A program made the translations under genes and the position numbers. 64,000 nucleotides of DNA, from positions 8,773,003-8,837,002 of the forward strand of contig JAJEKV010000006.1 in assembly GCA_021234155.1 (NCBI GenBank), in the 5' to 3' direction. Below the pieces are notes generated by a model. That model was not told the DNA's origin. It saw only the letters and a program-made list of their open reading frames with translations, and ran no database searches. Each line of letters begins with the position of its first letter. Within the stretch, counting starts at the first letter, position 1. Of the stretch, positions 55,959 to 64,000 are shown one piece after another. The DNA is from Isoetes taiwanensis (taxonomy: Eukaryota; Streptophyta; Lycopodiopsida; Isoetales; Isoetaceae).

Positions 55959-56152
55959 CCTTACTCAATAGCTGGTTTTACCTGGGAAGGATGTAGCTAC
56001 TCTTTTAAATTGCACAAATCTGCAAAAATAATGCTGTGGGAAAAATTTGCAGTGGGATGGTTTCTTGTCACTTTGCATCAAGGAGTCTGCATTACAGGGA
56101 TCAAGGAAACCTTCAAAGAATAAAGAGAAATTCATGGATATGTCAAGATAGA
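55959..56152. other. Loop between the inverted MORN arms
   Basis: 194 bases without clear self-match; contains a short open frame. It would form the loop if both arms were transcribed together. Confidence 0.7.
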
Positions 56153-56813
56153 GCCTTTGCTTTTGAATGCGACAAGGCATGTATGATCAGAACTGGTAGA
56201 TGTAAGCTGCAGCCAGCAAAGGCAATATAGAAAAGATGTGCATGATGATTATGGTGTTTATCGATTTTATACAGGTGATATATATTCAGGAGAATGGTCA
56301 AATGTTTAGAGCCATGAATATGGTGTTCAAACTTGTGAGGATGGCAGCAGATAAAATGCATGGATATGGTGTATATCGTTTTGCCAATGGTCATCTCTAT
56401 GAAGGTGTATGGCACGAAGGGAAAAAGCAAGGGCTTGGTTTGTGAACCTTCAGAAATGGAAAGACCAAGGCAGGCTATTGGCACTTTGGCTCATTACAAG
56501 TTTCTAGCACACTGAATCCATCGCCTGCTTCATCATCTGTTGTGAGTCATGCAAAAGTTCTAAATGTTGTTTAGGAAGCTAGGCGTGTAGCAAAGAGAGC
56601 ACTGGAAGTGCCACGTGTTGATGACCATGTGAATAAAACAGATGCTGCTGCAAATAGGGCAACTAATATTTCACGAGTTGCTGCAGTTAGAGTTGTTGCA
56701 GTCAAAGCTGTTCAGAAGGCAAAAGGGCAGACTCTGTAATGTTCTCAGAGCCGTGTTTGCGCAGAGTTGTCTCAGCAATTTATGTTTAAGGACTTTGGGG
56801 ATTGCTTTCTATA
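56153..56813 (+). pseudogene. MORN-repeat protein cDNA fragment, right arm
   Basis: Shows DYGVYRFYTGDIYSGEW, then KMHGYGVYRFANGHLYEGVW, EGKKQGLGL and FRNGKTKAGYW, tandem MORN units, followed by HAKVLNVV.EARRVAKRALEV and AANRA...AAVKAVQKAKG. This is the C-terminal part of the plant MORN protein family annotated as SET7/9-like (no methyltransferase domain in plants). There are no introns, and sequence after the stop at 56740 runs through a 3' untranslated region to an A-rich tract at 56884, as in a reverse-transcribed mRNA. Two stops interrupt the frame. Confidence 0.8.
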
Positions 56814-57336
56814 GAGATGAAAAGGATAAAAAGAAAAATGGCAGTCTTGCAGTGACATGGTCCATTGGTTCTAAGTCCAAAATTGAAAAAAAGAGAGAGA
56901 GAAAAAAAAATATATGGAAGGCTTCATGTTTGCCGAATATTGCTTTCTTGCTCTCAAGATCATCGCCCCAGAAATCCGTGTACGCACTGCCACAAATCAG
57001 CACACCAGACGACTCAGAAGGCCTCCTTGTTTTGTTCCCCCAAAGTCTCCGACTCAGAGGAAAGGCAATCCCGCTGCATTTGCTTTTGCAAGATCACCAT
57101 AGATCTTCCTCATTTAAAGATCACCGTAGATCTTGTTCGTCCTCTTTCTAAGATCTACCGAGGCTGTAGCTTCAAGCCACACTTCAAAATTTCCTATTCT
57201 GAATCTCCACTAGCTTCCTCTTGATTTACTGAGGCTGTAGCTTTAAGCCACGGTTCATAATTTTCTATTCTGAATCTCCCACAGATCCCACAAAAAGTGA
57301 GTTCTTGAGTGGTTTGTCTCAAGAACACTTTTCCCG
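56814..57336. other. Element leader region between right arm and primer site
   Basis: The first 75 bases extend the inverted repeat. The rest has a diverged tandem pair of about 78 bases (GAGGCTGTAGCTT.AAGCCAC at 57160 and 57231) and no recognised protein. Confidence 0.55.
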
Positions 57337-57347
57337 CTCTGATACCA
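57337..57347 (-). other. Primer binding site of the short-LTR element
   Basis: The minus strand reads TGGTATCAGAG directly inside the LTR at 57348. Confidence 0.85.
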
Positions 57348-57483
57348 TGTTAAGATTTGGAACCTTGTGCTTGAAAGCGCTTAATAGCCTGCCGATCAGA
57401 AGGAGGGATCACCAATATATAGGTAGCTCCTGAAATCTCACCCCTGCGACATCTAATCCACATCTATTGCCTGTTTTCCAACA
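57348..57483 (-). repeat. 5' LTR of the short-LTR element
   Basis: 136 bases with TG...CA ends. Related LTRs lie at 52396 and 47955. Confidence 0.8.
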
Positions 57484-58136
57484 GGACCAACCCATAATTA
57501 TTTTATCAATTGGATGAAGTAGATAAAAAATGGGGATTTAATCTTAACCATTAAACCTTATCCACAATTGGAGCATTCAATGATTCTTTCTTCAACTTTT
57601 TGAAAAAGAGTTTGTATAGTACCTCTTCTTAATCACGTAATCTAATTGACAAAATTACTTTATTCTTGACCTTCCTTGACCATGGCTTTCAATTGGTCCA
57701 CTATTGGTGCACCCCATATGCAGTTGTTATTACATTTTTCAAGGGATGGGAGACTTTCCCATCATTCTAGAAAGGGAACCATAATATGCACCTGATATTG
57801 TTCCAATAGGACAACTTGATATGCAAACTCTCAAAAACATTTACCCAACTTTTCCCATAATATAGTGACCTCAAACTGAAATTGATTTATGATCAAATTT
57901 TTGCACTATACTGTAAAAGGCAGACTAATGCTCGTCAATATTTCTATGCATGTCCCATGTTCTATTTACAAATAATGCATGGTGGAGGGTGTCAATTCTC
58001 TCTTGAACCCTACATATGTGAAAGACCACATAAGTTGCATGTATCTAAGCACATGTCTTGGTTTTCTTTATGTTTGACTAAGCACCTTGGTTTTCTTTAT
58101 GTTTGATTAAGTACCTGTCAACTCTTTGGTTTTATG
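57484..58136. other. Spacer with a 29-bp tandem duplication
   Basis: No gene recognised. Two 29-base units (CTTGGTTTTCTTTATGTTTG...) lie at 58057-58114. Confidence 0.6.
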
Positions 58137-58299
58137 TTTTTTTTTTTTTTGAAGAACTGTATCATCAATATATTAAAAGAATGGTAATGTTACAAAGCAA
58201 GTGAGGAGGAAGGAGAACTGCCCCAAAGAGACAAATGATACCTCGACACTCCACAACAAACTCACAGAAAAACTGCAACTCTACTGCTGTACAAACCGA

Positions 58300-59579
58300 C
58301 CATCACCATCTACAACACCCAAGAAGTCCCGCCAAATGGCAAACTTCCGCTCTACTAATCCCGGGAACACCAGAAAGCTTTGAAATAGCTTGTACATGAG
58401 TCGAGGAATCGAGAGAGGTCGATGTCTTTGAATCCCCCGAAGAGCCACAACCGCCGCCCCGCTTCCAAATCAGCCACACCAACCAAGCCACGCCACGGAT
58501 GCAAGGCTTGCTGCCGCAAGAGCGCCAAGCACCGAGATACACATGAAGCGGCAAATCGGCGGCTAGTCAATCTCACTTGAAACAGAGCCCCCGACCCAAT
58601 CCCGTGCAGCAAGCAAGTGAGGGCATAAAACCGCACAATGCTCCACGCCTCACCGCGATGAAGGCCGCAACAAGGGCGCGCAGAGGGCTCACACCCGCCT
58701 AAATCCCGACTCACAAGGGCATTCACCCTAATATAGCGGTGCACCACCGGTCACGAAGCACCCTAACCTTCGGGGGGGAAGTGAGCTCCATGTCCACGCC
58801 CAAACCGAAGCCATCGAGAACTCGGTCCGAAGTCGCAGACCACTTGCCCCGAAGGGGCGTGAGTGTCATGAATAGCCAACACCCGGTAACAAGACCGCAC
58901 AAAAGAAGAAGACACAACATCCGGATGAACCTTCCAACTCTGCACCACCACATCATCCTGAGGGACTATAGGTATGTGTAGCGGAATACTACCCGCCACT
59001 TGTTCCCAGATAGCCCGATCACTGCCCCTCAGGCGAAAGTGAGCTCGAAAGAACTCCCACGAAGCTAGCTAACCACCCCAATACCAATCCTCCAAGGTGA
59101 GCATAGCAGCTCGCCTCCAACGGGCCTGCATCCGAGCGTGCACAGTGGCAGCCAAGGGCAAGTGCGCAGGGGGTAGAGGAATCCACAAGAAAGAAGAAGA
59201 TTGGTGATAAACTGAGGCATAATCTAGCTGGAAGAGCACACGCACATGATCCCAAGCCCGCAACACCTCCGTGAGAAAAGGGGATGCATGTGGAAAAGGC
59301 CGGAGACCATACAACAGTGCCCAGGGCCACTCCACATGCACAGACGGCTTCCCAAACGCCACACAATGGTGAAGAGATCGCAACAACAAATACCGCAAGC
59401 CCAGAGAAGATGCCCCATCCTCGCAGAGTACTCCAAACAAACTTGGAGACCAACACCTTACTATGCAGCCAAATCCAGAATGGCCAAGCCCCCATCCTCC
59501 CGGGGGCGGAGATACTTCCACCAAGCCACTTTAACAACCGCCCCTTCATCATCCCCGCCCCACACAAAATTTCAAACAA
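58300..59579 (-). pseudogene. L1 C-terminal region
   Basis: Overlapping minus-strand frames carry the stretch after RT. A piece near 59500 resembles the conserved GGLAILDL....LVSKFVW block, and a cysteine- and tryptophan-rich end at 58747-58355 resembles the RT-associated zinc-binding domain of plant L1 proteins. Frames change at least three times. Confidence 0.65.
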
Positions 59580-59720
59580 TCTTATCCAAAGCTTGTATCT
59601 TACCCTCGAGGAGCTAACACAAGAGATCTTTGATACACATGAGTGCTACAAAATCTTGACTTGGCAATAGTGATCCTACCGCCATGGACAACTTGCTACC
59701 CTTCCACCAATTGAGGTGTT

Positions 59721-61491
59721 TTACAAACCCCGCAAGATCTCATCCCACACCCTCCCCATGGAAACATCCCTCCAAAGGGAATACCCAACAGACTTAGTAC
59801 ACACATTATCTGGAAGCACCTTCCAAGAGAATAGAGCCAAACAAGGGAAAGGGGGAGTCAGCTGGGCCCATAATGCGGAGCATTTACCCCAATTCTGAAG
59901 AATACCCGAGGCCAAGGAGAAAGTATCCAGCAAACCCTTCACATTCCGCAAATTCCTCTCTTCTGCCACCAAGAAGAGGAAAGTGTCATCGGCGAACTGG
60001 TTAATAATCTGCTGGCTACCATCCTGCATCCGAAACCCATCCACCACCCCCTCCTCCACTGCAGCCAAAAACAACTGACCGCCACAATCATTAGAGGTAA
60101 TTTGAGATCTCCTTTTGTCCCCATAAGAATCCTCCAATAGAATGAGTACTCTACATCAAACTGCAATTAATGCAGCATTAACAACTTCATTGCTGTCGTT
60201 TTTTCCCTATAACTTTTGATCTACTCATGAAAATTCTGCGGCGTTTGTTGCATTAGATGTAGAATGAAAAGATCTTTCAAGTGATATATGGTTATGATGT
60301 ATTTCAATACAAGCCATATGTGTTAACCTTAAAAAATATGGTTTTTTGCTATTTTCTTATATATTTACATCCCAAAAGATATAACAATGGGTTGTCATTA
60401 GAAAGATCTTGAGGAGACGAATCTATTGCCACAAATAGTGTTCGAATCGGAGTTTTTGATCAAAAGTTATAGTAGAAAAATGCACTGCAAAAGTTAGTTA
60501 GAACTGCATTAATTACTGCTGCCACATAATACTGGAATAAAATACACTGGAGCTCTTCTCTTATTGGACAGTTTAAAAAGCTGATGTGGCTTTTTAAACA
60601 TCCCTTAATGGGACAAAATGAGATCTCAAATTGCCTCTAATGCGTAAACAAAAATGACGCCAAAGGGCACCCCTGACGCACCCCTCTGCCTAAGGAGAAA
60701 AAGGCGGAGGGTTCACCCTAGCATACCACCGTAGCCCGTGCTGACCTATGCAGCTTCATGACTGTCTCTGTAAAGCGAGGACCACAACCCAACACTAACA
60801 TCATGGCAGACAAGAACTCCCAACGGACACTATCGTAAGCTTTGGCAAAGTCAAGCTTAAGATAGGCAATGCCTTGACCTGTTCTCCTGGCCCAATAAAG
60901 GCCCTCATAAGCTGTGGCAACATTATTGAAAATGTTCCTCCCAGGAACAAACCGAGACTGCACCTTACTAATGGAAGAAGTCAACACCAGCTTCAACTTC
61001 TCTGCCAGGGCTTTCGCAATAATCTTGTACACAGAGGACAACAAGGAGATAGGCCTCCAATCATTAATGGTAGAAGGCTGCTTAACCTTAGGAATCAAGG
61101 AAATGCATGCGGTATTCAAGATCCTATCCATTTGAGAAGACTGCAGCAACTCAAGATACACCTGATACACATACTCACCAGCCCACTCCCAATAAGTCTG
61201 GAAGAACTCCACAGGGATGCCATCCAACCCAGGACATTTATCCTTGGCCATGCACATACATGCCTCCGCTAAATCCTCTCTGGAGTGCTCTTGCTCCAAG
61301 CTCTCACACTGGTGAGGCAGAATAGATGGCTTAACAACCCCCAAAACAAGCTCCTGCATCTCCTGCTCATAGGGAAGAGTGCGTTGTGCGAAAAACCCTG
61401 AGAAATGAGCATGCACATACCTCTGCAAATCAGCGGGATCCTCCAAAGTCCGGCCATCAGGCAAAGCAAGGGACGCGATAGATCTTTGCAT
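59721..61491 (-). pseudogene. L1 reverse transcriptase
   Basis: The frame 61491-60718 has the L1 fingers with KCPGLDGIPVEFFQ, ISLIPKVKQP, DWRPISLLSSVYKI, FVPGRNIFNN and LDFAKAYDSV. After a frame change near 60700 VRQGCPLA appears, the MITE interrupts at 60637-60094, and RT resumes with NQFADDTFLFL at about 60000 and the thumb region to 59721. Without the MITE the two sides join in the same RT core, with at least one frameshift. Confidence 0.92.
60094..60637. mobile_element. MITE inside the L1 RT, TA target duplication
   Basis: Ends GAGGTAATTTGAGATCTCC and the complement GGACAAAATGAGATCTCAAATTGCCTC pair over about 30 bases; TA flanks both sides (60092-60093 and 60638-60639). 544 bases, noncoding. 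A TA target suggests the Tc1/mariner group, but the TIR sequence is not typical Stowaway. Confidence 0.8.
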
Positions 61492-61792
61492 ATCGCCGCT
61501 TAGCCTACGCTCAAGAACACCGACGAACTTGTGTCCCCTCCTTCAACCCGGGTAAGGGCGCCTTCACACGCCCCTCCCGACTTTAACCTCCGTGAGCAAC
61601 AATACGCCAACACCGTGATTCTCCCTAATGCCATCAAGGTCAGGTGCCCGAATCTTCTCCAACTCCTGATAGAGACCATGCAACTCATGCCGCTCCTGCT
61701 GCACACGCTGCCTACCAAAGACCTTGGCAAAACGCTTCACCCTGGCCAACGCAGGCACCATACCAGATATACCCTTCGGAGATGAAAAGGTA

Positions 61793-62616
61793 TCAAAGCC
61801 ACAACTCCCCGCACCGGGCCGAAATCCGCATCAGCCCGTAAGCCCGGGTGTTCAAACGCAACACCGTCCTAGAGGGCCGAGAGGCAACCGCACCCTGACT
61901 GGACAAAACCTGAGGGTAATGATCAGAAATGGAGGTAGACAGAATGTTACTCCGGCGCAAAGAGGGCACACCATCCAGTGCGCATGGGGAAGCATAGCAC
62001 CGGTCATGCCTAGCATATACCCGGCCCACACCAATCTGCCTATTACAATAGGTGAAAGACAAGTCCCCAGGGACCTCAACCAAGGCCAAATCCTGCAACA
62101 AACGAGACCATTGGTCCCTCTCAAACCCATGCACAACCTGGGTTCCAGAATCAGAGCGATCCTCTACTCGCTCTACCATATTGAAGTCCCCTAACAACAA
62201 CCAAGCAATCTGCAACCCACCAAGGGCTCGCAACTTATTCCGGACTGTGGCCCATAAAGCGTCCCGCTGAGAAGGCTGATTAGGGGCATAAACATTAATA
62301 ATCCCCCACTCTTGCCCTCCCTCCAACCACTTAATTATTGCCCACCGACCAAACCTGTATGCTGCAGAATATGTGACCTGCACATCCATCCTCCAAGCGA
62401 TAAGAGTACCCCCACTAGTCCGCCCAGAAGAAGAAGCAATAGAGACAAACTGCCTACCATATTCATGAGCCTGGACATATCACCCCTGTGACACTTATGC
62501 TCCTGAATGCAAACAATATCAGGATGCAACTGCCGAAGTGCCAAAGAAACACGGGCCCTTTTACTACTAGAGGACCGCACCCCCCACACATTCCAACTGA
62601 GGATCGACCTATTCAT
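61793..62616 (-). pseudogene. L1 endonuclease domain
   Basis: Starts RSILSWNVWGVRS with the metal-binding asparagine, then DIVCIQEHK with the glutamate. After a frame break near 62400 it continues with IINVYAPN, LLLGDFNMVE and TSISDHYPQ. The linker towards RT follows at 61730-61500 in other frames. Confidence 0.9.
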
Positions 62617-63992
62617 CCCGGAGGAGAAGTATCAAGCCCCACATGCCTACCCACCAGGCCATCAGCCAACTCCACATAGTCATCATCTAGAGCCAGAGGA
62701 TTATTAATCACAGCAATATGACCCACAGCCGCTCTACGTGACATTCCACTTCCAACACATGTTGGAAGTCCCCCAGGCACCTCCATAGAGTCATGGGTCA
62801 CACTAGCCTCTACCTCCAATCGGGCTGCTCCAGCCACCTCATGCTCAGCACATACCGCTACCGGGACATCCCAGCCAGGGATCACCAAATTCTCCCCCAC
62901 CCTTTCTCGGACCTAGCCACAACCAAATCATATGAGCCCTCCCCGAGCCACCACGCCCCTAGCCCCGCCATCCAATGTAGGCGACCCGCGCCAAGAAAGC
63001 CTTTGCCGCCTCGTCCCCACCACCTCTCCCAACCACACCACCTCGTCCAACTCCACTCATCGCACCACACGAGTCCTCTGCTGCTGTTGCCTGAACGTAG
63101 GAATCCCATGCCCCTGCATAAACACCCACAACCCCTACCACATCACAAGCACCAACAGGATCATCAACCGGGTCAGATGGTAGCACAATAGATGGAAACA
63201 TCTGCCGGATCTCAGAGCCATTCAAAAGCTTCAATTGGAAGAGAAAATGCCGTGGGACCACTACGCGACCGAAGAGAAGTGGGCACAGGCTGCAAAGCAG
63301 CAGAGCAAAAGCATCTTGGGGACCCGCATAATAGAATGAGCCAAATATACACCCAGGCCATTAGCCATAGAAACCAAGAAACCAGGCACCATCAGATCAG
63401 GAGGAAGATCCTGAATCTGGAACCATCACAGGATTTTAACTGCTGGAACTGGTGGACATTGCTGGAGTATAATATTGATACAACACATATGATTCACCCA
63501 AAGTATCCACCCCCCGACTAACCAATTGCCGCACGGAAGACTCAGCCTCAAACATGATTATGAAGATTTGGTAGGAATTTCAGAGACTGATACCTGGGCA
63601 AACCAATCCGCCTCAGATGTCCTGCAAGCCAAGAGCTAAGTATCCTCGTGTCCAATATGTAACCCGTGAAGTAGCCCAATACCGCAAATTGAAACTAGAT
63701 TCTCAATGGTCTGAACATGCCTGGTATGATCAATATCTATCCATGGAGTCTCTGGAAGAGCTTCCTGTAGGTCAACAGAGTGATGATCCTCCACAAATTT
63801 TAGAGCCTCTTGAACACGGGCAGTCCTACACTCCGGAGCCTTGCGCTTAATCCAATCTGAAAACCCCAGTCGAGTGATGCGAGCAACAGTGTCATTGCTC
63901 CGCCAGGCCGGGCGCACAGGAGGTGGGGCTGCCGCCCTGGCACCCTGAGAGGTATCCAAAGGCACCACAGGAGGCACATCAGCTACATGCAT
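62613..63992 (-). pseudogene. L1 ORF1-like region
   Basis: Minus-strand frames at 63992-63636 (MHVADVPPVVPLD...), about 63440-63100 (IQDLPPDLM and FLVSMANGLGVYL, resembling the DUF4283-type domain of plant L1 ORF1) and 62900-62613 (ending four bases past the endonuclease start codon). Frames are broken and the zinc knuckle usual at the end of ORF1 was not seen. Confidence 0.55.
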
Positions 63993-64000
63993 CCTAGAAG

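Larger units (their letters stand above)
52396..57483 (-). mobile_element. Short-LTR element with captured MORN cDNA in inverted duplicate
   Basis: The 5' LTR is 57348-57483 (136 bases, TGTTAAG...CCAACA), with a methionine-tRNA primer site just inside. The 3' LTR is 52396-52437, reduced by an internal deletion to 42 bases, with a purine tract (TGAGGGGGAG on the minus strand) next to it. Flanks GGATC and GGACC agree at four of five bases. No gag or pol is seen. The interior carries two copies of a MORN-repeat gene fragment in opposite orientation plus an insertion at 53000-55397. It resembles gene-capturing non-autonomous elements such as maize Bs1 in principle. Confidence 0.7.
58137..64000 (-). 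mobile_element. L1-type LINE, minus strand, interrupted by a MITE
   Basis: Fourteen T at 58137-58150 are the poly(A) tail of a minus-strand element. Upstream in its own direction come a C-terminal cysteine region (58300-58960), RT (61491-59721), endonuclease (62616-61793) and an ORF1-like region (62613 to the window end). The order and wording are those of plant L1 elements. Each ORF has frameshifts. The 5' end may lie beyond 64000. Confidence 0.9.

Noticed and set aside
59246-59670. Open plus-strand frames of 120-130 codons
   Set aside because: They lie opposite the L1 C-terminal region, have no recognised motif and reflect its GC-rich composition.
61724-62194. 156-codon plus-strand frame
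   Set aside because: Antisense to the L1 endonuclease; no protein family signature.

Overview
The window is nuclear DNA from a transposon-rich land plant. The evidence is GT-AG introns of about 70-560 bases, plant gene families (Ufm1 protease UFSP2, IRE-type AGC kinase, QUA2-like methyltransferase, L-type lectin and BIR-like receptor kinases, PPR proteins, a MORN-repeat protein, cupins) and plant transposons (Ty1/copia, chromodomain Ty3, L1, CACTA- and Harbinger-like elements). Species cannot be read from the sequence. The density of decayed elements and an endonuclease-bearing Helitron-like element fit a large-genome plant, possibly non-seed, but that is a guess.

Layout. 1-4934: Ty1/copia element on the minus strand, its 3' LTR cut by the window edge. 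4935-12575: plus-strand LINE, split by a Ty3 chromovirus body (about 6600-10190). 13.0-20.5 kb: a Helitron-like terminal repeat, a thioredoxin-like-3 gene (minus), an LRR fragment, the 3' half of an IRE kinase, a PPR fragment and a 5'-truncated LINE copy. 20.5-28.8 kb: a broken coiled-coil/RING-like host gene carrying, inside an exon, a complete short LTR element that encodes only gag (24278-27119, 5-bp target duplication), then a MITE, a CACTA-type terminus and an unrecognised ORF. 31.9-35.1 kb: a Helitron-like helicase followed by an endonuclease domain. 35.9-41 kb: minus-strand pseudogenes of valyl-tRNA synthetase and a PPR protein. 41884-44121: a Harbinger-like TIR element with cupin exon fragments. 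44181-47799: UFSP2, the only gene here whose whole reading frame assembles cleanly (13 exons, 601 codons). 48-52.4 kb: a charged coiled-coil gene and a patchwork of receptor-kinase and methyltransferase fragments. 52396-57483: a short-LTR element with two copies of a MORN cDNA fragment in inverted orientation. 58137-64000: an L1 LINE (minus) with a TA-flanked MITE inside it.

Functionally, one housekeeping-type gene (UFSP2, UFM1 processing) and perhaps one small redox gene (thioredoxin-like 3) sit among nested transposons and broken gene copies. The most notable structures are the inverted MORN duplication, a potential long hairpin-RNA locus; the gag-only LTR element inside a coding exon; the helicase-endonuclease Helitron; and the cupin-carrying TIR element ending 60 bases before the UFSP2 start codon.
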